Shown: positions 25,726 through 33,291 of the stretch, in pieces
Layout of the letters: the number at the start of each line of letters is the position of its first letter
Position numbering within the stretch: position 1 is the first letter of the stretch
NCBI GenBank assembly: GCA_025352905.1
Contig: JANXRX010000186.1
Location: forward strand, 1 to 41,469
Source of the DNA: Bacteroidota bacterium
Lineage (GTDB): Bacteria > Bacteroidota > Bacteroidia > Chitinophagales > Chitinophagaceae
Reading direction: 5' to 3'
DNA: 41,469 bases
Notes under the pieces: model-generated
What the model saw: the letters and a program-made list of their open reading frames with translations, nothing else
Database searches by the model: none
What the model was told of the DNA's origin: nothing
Made by a program: the position numbers and the translations under genes

Positions 25726-26169
25726 CTATTTAGTATTCAGCTTTTCGAGCAGCTTAATGATCTTATCCAATTTCTCGGTTTCGATCTGGTTAAGTTGTAA
25801 TTGTAGTTCCTCGATCTCTTTCTTCGCGTCTACATTGGTTTGAAAATCGGCCATCGCCTGTACCCTGTCACGCTCATTTTGCCGGTTCTGCGCCATCATG
25901 ATAATGGGCGCAGCATACGCCGCCTGTGTAGAAAAAAGCAGGTTCAATAAAATAAACGGGTAAGGATCCCAGTGATTAACGATACCTACTATATTAAGCA
26001 TCATCCAAATGCCAACGATGATGCTCTGCACAATAATAAAGGTCCAGGAACCCATTCCCTGCGCCACCTGGTCAGCTATCTTCTGACCAAAACTCAGTTC
26101 AGCAGAATGATTGTTGTGCCAGGTAGCGGGTAATTGTTTGTTTTGCGGTTGATTGTTCTTCATAGTCAT
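25726..26169 (-). CDS. DUF1003 membrane protein
   Basis: A 147-residue protein of the DUF1003 family. It has a cytosolic N-terminus, two hydrophobic helices (GSWTFIIVQSIIVGIWMMLN and PFILLNLLFSTQAAYAAPIIMM), then the conserved AQNRQNERDRVQAMADFQTNVDAKKEIEELQ and a coiled-coil-like C-terminus. The family's function is not settled. It is convergent with the glycosidase gene, and 115 bp of intergenic DNA separates its start from the divergent SDR gene. Confidence 0.92.
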   Translation of the reverse strand: MTMKNNQPQNKQLPATWHNNHSAELSFGQKIADQVAQGMGSWTFIIVQSIIVGIWMMLNIVGIVNHWDPYPFILLNLLFSTQAAYAAPIIMMAQNRQNERDRVQAMADFQTNVDAKKEIEELQLQLNQIETEKLDKIIKLLEKLNTK

Positions 26170-26284
26170 TTTTTTTACAACACGGTGTATCCCTGTTGCG
26201 GACAGAAAGCTACGAACATATTTTTTTTACCAACTGTGCAGATCTTGTTTAATTTCAGGTATTGAATAACCCGTAATTATTTTT

Positions 26285-27058
26285 ATGGATCTGCAGATCA
26301 GAGATCAGCTGTTTATTGTAGGCGGAGCGAGTGGCGGTTTTGGTAACGCGGTCGCTTTGGCGCTGGTAAAAGAAGGAGCGCATATTATCGCCGTTGCAAG
26401 AGGGAAAGAAAAACTTGACCTGCTGCAGGCCGTTGCGCCGGCGCAGGTGCAATTGGTTGTTGGTGATATTTCTGAAACAAATACCATTGAACAGATCCTG
26501 GCTATGGTTGGCGAAAGACAATTGCACGGCGTGCTGATGAATGCCGGTGGACCACCCGCCAAAACAGTTATGGAAACAACACTGGATGACTGGGATGATG
26601 CGTATAAAAAAATATTGCGATGGAAGATCCAGCTCACACAGGCGCTTGTGCCTAAAATGATGCCTTTCCATTATGGCAGGATGGTGTATATAGAAAGCTC
26701 TTCCGTAAAACAGCCGCTTGAAAACCTGGTATTGAGTAATTCTTTACGTGTTGCCGTTGTAGGAATGGTAAAAACACTGTCGCAGGAAATTGCCCGCAGC
26801 GGGATTACTTTAAATGTACTGGGACCGGGTTCGCATAATACGGCTGCTATCGACCGGATTTATCATAAAAAAAGTGAACAGACAGGAAAACCGTTTGCGG
26901 AAGTAAAACACAACGCCATTCAGCAGATCCCCGTTGGCGCCCTGGGTGAGGCTACGGATTTTGCCAGCCTGGCTGTATGGCTGTTGAGTCCGTTGAGCAG
27001 GTATATCACGGGGCAAACGATCACCGTTGATGGTGGATCGGGTAAAGGAATTTTTTAA
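26285..27058 (+). CDS. Short-chain dehydrogenase/reductase family protein, atypical active site
   Basis: A 257-residue Rossmann protein. GGASGGFG (residues 13-20) is the dinucleotide-binding loop, NAGG (86-89) the central motif, and ITGQTITVDGG near the end the usual SDR C-terminal segment. Ser residues at 138-140 match the catalytic Ser, but the region where YxxxK should follow reads LSNSLR (150-155). The usual Tyr and Lys are therefore absent. Relatives with this change are known among SDR proteins annotated as 3-oxoacyl-ACP-reductase-like. Activity and substrate are uncertain. Confidence 0.88.
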   Translation: MDLQIRDQLFIVGGASGGFGNAVALALVKEGAHIIAVARGKEKLDLLQAVAPAQVQLVVGDISETNTIEQILAMVGERQLHGVLMNAGGPPAKTVMETTLDDWDDAYKKILRWKIQLTQALVPKMMPFHYGRMVYIESSSVKQPLENLVLSNSLRVAVVGMVKTLSQEIARSGITLNVLGPGSHNTAAIDRIYHKKSEQTGKPFAEVKHNAIQQIPVGALGEATDFASLAVWLLSPLSRYITGQTITVDGGSGKGIF

Positions 27059-27068
27059 AACGGAATGT

Positions 27069-27437
27069 TTATTCGGCTGGCTCGCCGTTCGCTTTTACGC
27101 CCGTATTGCCCATTTCTTCAGATGGGGTAACGTTTTTAAGGCTTAGCTGGAACTTGGTATTAAGAGAAACGACATAGTGGCTGGTCAACAGCAGCGCTTT
27201 CACGTTTGTATCTTCAAGCATCACAAAAGCAAGGTCGGAAGCGAGCGCAGATCCGCTGATAATATTGGCAACCCGCCCCTTGGTAAATTCGATGGTAAAC
27301 TTATAACCGGCTTTACGACCACTGCCCGCCCTTTCAAAATCGATCCGGTTCAGATCCAATACCTGGTCGCCATTAAGGGTACGTTTTAATAATATCTTAA
27401 TAATGGGTAAGTATTTGCTCCAGATCTGTGTATACAT
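27069..27437 (-). CDS. Hypothetical protein
   Basis: A 122-residue soluble protein, basic at the N-terminus (MYTQIWSKYLPIIKILLKRTLNG) with a beta-rich middle (GYKFTIEFTKGRVANIISGSALASDLAFVML). I recall similar small uncharacterised proteins in this phylum but no function. It is convergent with the SDR gene at a 10-bp distance. The following gap (27438-27600) shows no feature. Confidence 0.7.
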   Translation of the reverse strand: MYTQIWSKYLPIIKILLKRTLNGDQVLDLNRIDFERAGSGRKAGYKFTIEFTKGRVANIISGSALASDLAFVMLEDTNVKALLLTSHYVVSLNTKFQLSLKNVTPSEEMGNTGVKANGEPAE

Positions 27438-27600
27438 AGTTTGTTATGGTTCGGTGTAAAATGCAAGCGGAAAACAGTGTAAAGGTGCGTTATTTAAGGC
27501 GAAAAACGAATTTGGATTTGATTTCAGGCATAAGAAAGGCTGGAAAATCACCCTAAACTCCCTGTTTTTTGACTAGATTCCGGGAAATAACTGTCCCGGA

Positions 27601-28110
27601 CTATAGTTTCCAAAAACGCTTTTTCTTCTCAGGGTCTTCTAATGCTTCTACCTGCTTCAGGTAATCAAATTGCAGGTCCTCGTGCAGTTTTTCCAAAGCC
27701 GAACGGACTTTTTTCAATTGTCCCTCATAGATATTTTCCAGCGGCGCTTTTTTGCGGAAGGGAATGCCCGACTCTTTCATTAGCCGGCAGAAATAGATCA
27801 GCAGCACCGCTTCTACCTGTTTAGAGCCGGAATAACGGATATACTTATTAGTAATACGCAGGGTTTTGCGAAGGCTTTTTTTAGTAAGGTATACCGTTGC
27901 TTTCGGCAATTCTGTAAAGCCCTCATCCATCAATTCCTTTACACTGCTGATATAGGCTTCTTCATCATGCGATTCAAATAAGAGATAGGTCAGCAACTCT
28001 TTATTATCCTTCTTGAATTTAGCGAGGCGCAGGCAGAGGTCGAGCAGCTTTGCCTGTGCAACACCCTGCAGTTCCTGTTTTAATTCCTGGATCGTAGCTG
28101 TCTTCATCAT
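27601..28110 (-). CDS. Hypothetical helical protein
   Basis: A protein of about 169 residues, starting at MMKTATIQELKQELQGVAQ (ATG 28110 or 28107; the frame extends upstream to 28137 without support). It is Lys/Glu-rich and helical, with repeated leucines (LLDLCLRLAKFKKDNKELLTYLLF) that suggest a helical bundle or HEAT-like repeat, and a basic C-terminus. No catalytic motif, signal or membrane segment is visible. It is divergent from the gene at 28204, so the 93-bp gap between them should hold both promoters. Confidence 0.72.
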   Translation of the reverse strand: MMKTATIQELKQELQGVAQAKLLDLCLRLAKFKKDNKELLTYLLFESHDEEAYISSVKELMDEGFTELPKATVYLTKKSLRKTLRITNKYIRYSGSKQVEAVLLIYFCRLMKESGIPFRKKAPLENIYEGQLKKVRSALEKLHEDLQFDYLKQVEALEDPEKKKRFWKL

Positions 28111-28203
28111 TACAAAGTTAATGCGCATTCGGCTCAACCGGCCTTCCGGATATTTCTTATATTAGCATCCGGTCTTTATTTATCTTATCCCAAACAGTTT
28201 GCC

Positions 28204-29121
28204 ATGACCACATCAAGGAGAAAATTTTTACAGCATACCGCCATGCTGATGGCAGGAAGCAGTTTTTTATCAAACCGGCTACTGGCAACAACGGTTCCTA
28301 CCAGGCTGATCACCGGTATACAGTTGTATACGGTAAGGGATGATATGAAGAAGGACCCGTTAGGAACGCTGAAGGCGCTTGCCGGTATGGGCTACCAGTA
28401 TGTGGAACATGCCAGCTATGATAAACGGAAGTTTTACGGATTCGGCGCCAAAGAATTTAGAAAGATCCTGGATGATAACGGGCTGAAAATGCGCAGCGGT
28501 CATACTGTAATGAATAAGGACCACTGGAGCGATCTGAAAAGGGATTTTACCGATACCTGGAAATATACGATTGAGGATGCGGCAACGATGGGGCAGGAAT
28601 TTGTGATCAGTCCCTGGTTGGATGAAAGCGTGCGCAAGAACATGGATAGTATGAAAAAATTCATGTTCCTGTTCAACAGCTGCGGCGAGCTTTGCCGGAA
28701 ATCGGATATGCGTTTCGGGTATCATAACCATAATTTTGAATTTACCCAAACCCTTGGCGGGCAGAAACTATTCGATCTTATCCTCCAGTATACCGATCCC
28801 AACCTCGTGGTACTGCAACTGGATATTGGTAATTTATACGGAACAGGCGCAGATCCGGCCAGCTTGCTGCAACGCTTCCCGGGCCGGTTCTTATCCATGC
28901 ACGTAAAGGATGAGATCAAGACAACCGGTAAAGGCGAAATGGATAACGGCTATGATAGCACGATACTGGGCGCGGGTATAGCCAATGTTAAATCCATTGT
29001 GGATATTGCCAAAGACTCGGGCACGCAGCATTTTATTATTGAACAGGAATCTTACCAGGGCAAGACCCCGGTGGAATGTGCCTGGGAAGATCTGAAAGTA
29101 ATGAAGAGCTGGGGGTATTAA
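28204..29121 (+). CDS. Tat-exported sugar phosphate isomerase/epimerase-like TIM-barrel protein
   Basis: A 305-residue protein. SRRKFLQHTAMLMAGSSFL at the N-terminus is a twin-arginine signal. The body is a xylose-isomerase-like TIM barrel: TGIQLYTVRDDMKKDP, GYQYVEHASYD, FGYHNHNFEF, VLQLDIGNLYGTG and MHVKDEI. The Glu, Asp and His residues at strand ends (QLDIGN, HVKDE, EQES) fit the metal site of the family. Members isomerise, epimerise or degrade sugars or inositols. Export indicates a periplasmic role; the substrate is unknown. Confidence 0.9.
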   Translation: MTTSRRKFLQHTAMLMAGSSFLSNRLLATTVPTRLITGIQLYTVRDDMKKDPLGTLKALAGMGYQYVEHASYDKRKFYGFGAKEFRKILDDNGLKMRSGHTVMNKDHWSDLKRDFTDTWKYTIEDAATMGQEFVISPWLDESVRKNMDSMKKFMFLFNSCGELCRKSDMRFGYHNHNFEFTQTLGGQKLFDLILQYTDPNLVVLQLDIGNLYGTGADPASLLQRFPGRFLSMHVKDEIKTTGKGEMDNGYDSTILGAGIANVKSIVDIAKDSGTQHFIIEQESYQGKTPVECAWEDLKVMKSWGY

Positions 29122-29139
29122 CCTTCCGGCAGTTCCTTA

Positions 29140-30630
29140 TCAACGCTCAAGTTTAAAATTTGCTTCCACAGCGGGGCGTTTACCCGTATTGGCTACTTTC
29201 CAGCCTGTGCGATACATCCATTCTGTTACCCGCGCAAGTTTCGGGATATTGATCCTTTCGGCCTCGTCGAGCGGGGTATGGTAATCAGGATGTAATAAGG
29301 TAGTATAAAAAAGAGCCGGTATGCCTGCCCGGGCATAGGGTAAATGATCACTTCTGAAATACCAGCCCTCGGGGTGTTGCGCCTTATCCCATAAGGTATC
29401 CAGTTTAAATTTGGGACCTTCGTTATTTGCTTCCATCGCCATGTTAACCAGGTCCTGCGAATTCCTATGTGGGGATTGTACACCAAGAAGCGCAGCGCTA
29501 TCGGGTGTATTACGGCCGATCATATCTCCGTTTAAAACCGCTACAATAGATGTTTTGGGTACAGTAGGGTGTTGCGCGAACCATTTTGAACCCAGTAATC
29601 CCCTTTCTTCGGCACCATGCCATACAAACAGGGCCGAACGTTTTCCTTTCTGTTTCTCAAATGCCCGCGCTATGGCCAGCAGGGCAACGCTTACACTGGC
29701 ATTATCATCAGCGCCATTATAAATAGAATCAGGGTTGGATGTTAGCCGCACACCATCATGATCCTGGTGCCCGCTGAACAATACATATTCTTCTTTTAGT
29801 TTGGGATCCGTCCCTTCTATTTTCCCAACAATATTAACGGAGGGATATTGAAAACGTTCTATATTGATCTTTGCATTCAAAGTGAGGTCGGCCTGCTTTA
29901 CCAGCGGGAGGGAGGCAGTATGTAAAACGATAACCGGGCTCCTGTCGTTCACCCGCTCATTAGCACCGCCTTCAATATCGTACGTGCCACGGTTGAAATA
30001 GGCTGCGTACAATTTCCAGTTGGCTTCAATCAGCGAGTCGGCAATGAAGACAATCGATACAGCGCCTTTATTGAAAAGATCCGCTGTAAATTTTCTAAGT
30101 ACCTGGGCAAGATAGCGGCGCGACGAAATAAGGGTAGCGGCTGAACCGGTGTTTTCACCTGCGATCTCAATAGCTACTGCTTTTCCCTTAATATCTGTTT
30201 TGGCGATCTCTTCTTTAGAGCCGTGCCCGATAAATACCAGTGGTGCGTTTATAGAAGCGCCGGCGGTTTGGTTGATTAATGCGTCTTTCCACATAAGAAA
30301 TGACTGGTTGCCGATACTGATCCTGCTGCTTTCCGAAATGCGGTTGCGCCACATAGAAAAGAACTGGAAATAAGTGCCGTCATCGCCGGCGGGCTGTAAC
30401 CCGGCTGCCCTTGCCTTGTCTGCCAGCCACATCGAAACTTTCAATTCATCAAGCGTACCCGCTTCCCGCCCGCGGAAATGATCGGAAGCCATTTCGAAAA
30501 GATCCTCTTTCAGATCCTTTTCACGAATCGCATTCAGCCCAGCTGATTTGTTTGCCGGTATTGCTTTTTGCGCAGAGCTTATATAAGATAAAGAGAGCAG
30601 GCATAGGAAAAGAAAAACAGGAGATCTCAT
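29140..30630 (-). CDS. Secreted M28-family metallopeptidase
   Basis: A 496-residue protein with a signal peptide (MRSPVFLFLCLLSLSYISSAQ). A PA-like insert covers about residues 120-250. The M28 catalytic domain carries the two-zinc site: GHQDHDGV (His288 region), GADDN (Asp308), HGAEERGLLGS (Glu341/342), NGDMIGR (Asp369) and HPDYHTPLDE (His451). The family includes aminopeptidases and glutamate-carboxypeptidase-like enzymes. It probably trims peptides in the periplasm or outside the cell. It is convergent with the TIM-barrel gene. Confidence 0.93.
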   Translation of the reverse strand: MRSPVFLFLCLLSLSYISSAQKAIPANKSAGLNAIREKDLKEDLFEMASDHFRGREAGTLDELKVSMWLADKARAAGLQPAGDDGTYFQFFSMWRNRISESSRISIGNQSFLMWKDALINQTAGASINAPLVFIGHGSKEEIAKTDIKGKAVAIEIAGENTGSAATLISSRRYLAQVLRKFTADLFNKGAVSIVFIADSLIEANWKLYAAYFNRGTYDIEGGANERVNDRSPVIVLHTASLPLVKQADLTLNAKINIERFQYPSVNIVGKIEGTDPKLKEEYVLFSGHQDHDGVRLTSNPDSIYNGADDNASVSVALLAIARAFEKQKGKRSALFVWHGAEERGLLGSKWFAQHPTVPKTSIVAVLNGDMIGRNTPDSAALLGVQSPHRNSQDLVNMAMEANNEGPKFKLDTLWDKAQHPEGWYFRSDHLPYARAGIPALFYTTLLHPDYHTPLDEAERINIPKLARVTEWMYRTGWKVANTGKRPAVEANFKLER

Positions 30631-30684
30631 GAAATCAGGGTTTTGCTTGTGAATGATCGTACAATATAAAAAGAAAGTGCCGTT

Positions 30685-31338
30685 TTATTTTTTATACATC
30701 CCGTTCTCAAAAGCAAAAGCGATCACACCTGCTACACTCTTGGCGCCGATCTTATCCATGATCCGTGTCCGGTGCCCTTCAATGGTACGTTTACTCAGGT
30801 TTAGTGTATGCGCGATCGCTTTACTGGTATACTGGTCGCATATCAGCCGGATGATCTCGGTTTCCCTTTCCGTAAAGGAAACGGCTGCTTTGGGCGGCAT
30901 CTTCAGGTGGCGGGAAACGATCTGTGTAAGCATTTCGGTAACGCGTTTACAAAAATAGGGTTTGTATATATGGAGGGTATAGATGGCTTCCCTGATCTCA
31001 TCGGCATCCGAATTTTTAAGAATATACCCCAGCGCGCCTGCTTCAATCATTCGCAGAACCGTTTCTTCCCGGGCATGCGCAGAAAGCGCCAGTATCCGGC
31101 AGTAAGGAATGCGGTTGCATAGTTCCTTTGTTGCCTGTATCCCCGAAAGCTCCGTCATCTCCACATCGGTAATGATCACATCGGGCAGGAGTTCCAATAC
31201 TTTATCGATCATTTCCTGGCCATTACCCGCTTCACCCACTACCTGGATATGGGGTATGGTAGCTAATAAAGTTCTCAGCCCCGTTCTGAAAACGGTAAGA
31301 TCGTCGGCAATAAATACGGTGATCGTCTTTTCTTCCAT
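30685..31338 (-). CDS. NarL/FixJ-type response regulator
   Basis: A 217-residue two-domain regulator. The receiver has an acidic pair at residues 12-13, the phospho-acceptor Asp58 in VIITDVEM, the Ser/Thr switch (LALSAH) and Lys in YILKNS. The LuxR-type helix-turn-helix follows (VSFTEREIEI-like segment, IAHTLNLSKRTIEGHRTRIMDKIGA). No histidine kinase is adjacent, so its partner must lie elsewhere. It is divergent from the SET/ATP-grasp operon, and the 293-bp shared upstream region contains phased repeats that could be its binding sites (inference). Confidence 0.93.
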   Translation of the reverse strand: MEEKTITVFIADDLTVFRTGLRTLLATIPHIQVVGEAGNGQEMIDKVLELLPDVIITDVEMTELSGIQATKELCNRIPYCRILALSAHAREETVLRMIEAGALGYILKNSDADEIREAIYTLHIYKPYFCKRVTEMLTQIVSRHLKMPPKAAVSFTERETEIIRLICDQYTSKAIAHTLNLSKRTIEGHRTRIMDKIGAKSVAGVIAFAFENGMYKK

Positions 31339-31425
31339 AAGAATTTTTTTGGTTAATAGAAGGGCTTATGGATGTGGGGGCTTCCATGATCGGGCCCAAA
31401 ATAAGGGGATAGAAAATGCCGGTCA

Positions 31426-31485
31426 AGAGTGTAAACACTCTATTTTGATGCGGCTACCACTCTATTTACTGGTGGCTACCACTCT
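31426..31485. promoter_or_regulatory. Phased CACTCT boxes, candidate operator
   Basis: CACTCT occurs at 31436-31441, 31458-31463 and 31480-31485, exactly 22 bp apart, i.e. two helical turns. Boxes 2 and 3 share the 12-mer GGCTACCACTCT; boxes 1 and 2 share CACTCTATTT. Box 1 is also the right arm of an inverted repeat, AGAGTGT-AA-ACACTCT (31426-31441). The array lies between the divergent regulator and the SET operon. Confidence 0.55.
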
Positions 31486-31541
31486 CCCGGTCAAAATAAA
31501 GACCAACCGGTTAGATAGAAACCTGTTAACAATTAATGAAT

Positions 31542-31560
31542 AAATGTGGAGTATTATACT
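31542..31560 (+). promoter_or_regulatory. Motif shared with the region upstream of recQ
   Basis: AAATGTGG followed by AGTATTATACT. The same arrangement, AAATGTG then AGTATTAATACT, is found at 35700-35718. Either could be a promoter element or operator. Confidence 0.45.
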
Positions 31561-31598
31561 TGCCTAAATTCAATAAGCAAGTATATTTTATTGAATTT
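31555..31598 (+). promoter_or_regulatory. Two interleaved inverted repeats upstream of the SET operon
   Basis: TATACTTGC (31555-31563) pairs with GCAAGTATA (31577-31585), 9 bp. AAATTCAATAA (31566-31576) pairs with TTATTGAATTT (31588-31598), 11 bp. Both are perfect and their arms alternate, so in RNA only one hairpin could form fully at a time. In DNA they would be two overlapping dyads. The segment ends 33 bp before the ATG at 31632. Confidence 0.6.
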
Positions 31599-31631
31599 TA
31601 AACTTATTCTATCCCATCTTATCCAAAACGT

Positions 31632-32129
31632 ATGATAAAAGCGATTACTGCGGCATATACTATGCTGAGCAAACACGGGTTTGCAGACATTATGCAAAAT
31701 CCCGGCACCGGTGAAAAGTCATTACACGCCACCGCGTTCTTTGATAAAGAGGATACCATCTGTTGCTTTGCAGCGGAAAGAATACAGGATACACCCACTT
31801 ACCTGACCGTACAAACCGGTGAAGACAGGCATATCATACTGCAACCTGAATTCTTACAATACATCAACCATAGTTGTAACCCGAATGTTTTCTTTGATAC
31901 GACCACGATGGAGCTGATCGCCATCAAAGAGATCCAGCCGGGTGATGAGCTGTTGTTCTTTTATCCTTCCACAGAATGGGATATGGTGCAGCCCTTCGAT
32001 TGTTACTGCGGAAGTAATAACTGCCTTCATCGCATAAAAGGCGCGGCGCATCTTTCTGAAAGAGAAGTAATGCAATACAGGCTCACAGGTTTTATTCACC
32101 AGCAGTTACAAAACCGAAAGAAGAAATAA
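31632..32129 (+). CDS. SET-domain protein with post-SET cysteine motif
   Basis: A 165-residue protein formed almost entirely by a SET domain. NHSCNPN (79-85) is the SAM-binding/knot motif, GDELLFFY (104-111) holds the catalytic-site Tyr region, and C124-x-C126-x4-C131 is a post-SET zinc-binding motif that together with Cys82 would bind one zinc. SET proteins N-methylate lysine or other amines using SAM. The canonical N-terminal GxG strand is weak here, so the domain may be shortened. It is the first gene of a four-gene operon, 6 bp before the ATP-grasp gene. A second SET domain lies two genes on. The target is unknown. Confidence 0.87.
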   Translation: MIKAITAAYTMLSKHGFADIMQNPGTGEKSLHATAFFDKEDTICCFAAERIQDTPTYLTVQTGEDRHIILQPEFLQYINHSCNPNVFFDTTTMELIAIKEIQPGDELLFFYPSTEWDMVQPFDCYCGSNNCLHRIKGAAHLSEREVMQYRLTGFIHQQLQNRKKK

Positions 32130-32135
32130 ACATAC

Positions 32136-33287
32136 ATGCCCCTGACCGTTGATCTTATTCCCGAAATTCCTTTGGCGCAATTGAAGGTATGGGTATTGGC
32201 CCCCTGCCTAATAACAGACGACGCGAATATTGATTACTATTACGACTTCTCACAGAGTATCGCCGAATACACAAAAACATTCCTTGAACTGGAAATGAAC
32301 TGGCAATGGCAACTGGTTACCCTGCAGGATTATGCCTGTGTTATAGACCGCATACTGACAGAACAGGAAGAACAAAAAAATTTTCCGCTGATACTCAACC
32401 TTTGCGATGGGGATGAAGTTAACGGCACACCCGGGATCTCGGTGGTACGCTTGCTCGAAGAAAAAGGAATGGTATACACGGGGGCCGATGAATACTTTTA
32501 TCATATCACTACCTCCAAGATCCCTATGAAAAGGGCTTTTGATAAAGCCGGGGTGGCCACACCGGCATGGGGCATCATTACACGGAGAAAGCAGAACACA
32601 AAAAACATTTTTGAAAAATTAGGTAACCCGGTTATTGTAAAGCCGGCGATATCGGGGGGCAGCATGGGCGTTGGTGTAAAGAATGTGGTGGATACACAGG
32701 AAGCCTTACAACAGCAGGTACAGCAGATGTTCGACGGATACCGCGGATGGAACCTGGCAGCGGGCGGCATCATAGCGGAAGCATTTATCAGAGGCCCCGA
32801 ATTTACCGTGATGATTGTTGGATCGGCGACACATCCCGAAAACTGTAAAGTATACGAACCGGTAGAAAGGGTGTTCCATGATTCATTGGCCGACAATGAA
32901 AAATTTTTATCCTTCGACCGCCTTTGGGAGATATATGAAGAAGAGACGCCGATGCCGGAAGAAGCGGATTTTTACCAGTACCGTTCACCGGATGAGTCCC
33001 TGCACGCAGCCATTAAACAGATCAGTTTGGATGCATATATAGCAGTAGGTGGTACAGGATATACCCGGATCGATATCCGGATGGACCAGCAAACCAGTAA
33101 ATTATATGTGCTGGAAGTAAATGAGCAGTGCGGGATAAGCGAGGATGAGAACTATACCTCTATCGGCGCGATCCTGCGGATGAGCGGAAACAGTTTTACA
33201 GAATTGATCGTAGAGATCATCAACGATGCTTTCCGCCGGAAAGAAAGTGTAATGGAATATCCTGCCGTGCTGTTGAGGGAAAAATAA
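32136..33287 (+). CDS. ATP-grasp ligase, D-Ala-D-Ala-ligase-like
   Basis: A 383-residue protein. The N-terminal domain (1-125) ends with LNLCDGDEVNGTPGISVVRLLEEKGMVYTG, as in Ddl-type ligases. The ATP-grasp fold shows NPVIVKPAISGGSMGVGV (Lys169 and the glycine loop 174-181), IAEAFIRGPEFTVMI (adenine-side Glu), and YTRIDIRMD with YVLEVNEQCG (Asp313, Glu327 and Asn329 as magnesium ligands). The complete active site argues for a working carboxylate-amine ligase using ATP via an acyl phosphate. It lacks the usual Ddl Ser/Tyr substrate loop as far as I can see, so cell-wall D-Ala ligation is not assumed. Spacing of 6 bp and 4 bp to its neighbours shows an operon. Confidence 0.9.
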   Translation: MPLTVDLIPEIPLAQLKVWVLAPCLITDDANIDYYYDFSQSIAEYTKTFLELEMNWQWQLVTLQDYACVIDRILTEQEEQKNFPLILNLCDGDEVNGTPGISVVRLLEEKGMVYTGADEYFYHITTSKIPMKRAFDKAGVATPAWGIITRRKQNTKNIFEKLGNPVIVKPAISGGSMGVGVKNVVDTQEALQQQVQQMFDGYRGWNLAAGGIIAEAFIRGPEFTVMIVGSATHPENCKVYEPVERVFHDSLADNEKFLSFDRLWEIYEEETPMPEEADFYQYRSPDESLHAAIKQISLDAYIAVGGTGYTRIDIRMDQQTSKLYVLEVNEQCGISEDENYTSIGAILRMSGNSFTELIVEIINDAFRRKESVMEYPAVLLREK

Positions 33288-33291
33288 TACC

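Noticed and set aside
31109..31543. Plus-strand open frame over the response regulator and its upstream region
   Set aside because: It is antisense to the regulator and would read through the repeat boxes; no protein features are seen.
31555..31598. Classical H-type RNA pseudoknot
   Set aside because: Both stems cannot form together, because the connecting loops of 2, 0 and 2 nt are too short to cross stems of 9 and 11 bp.
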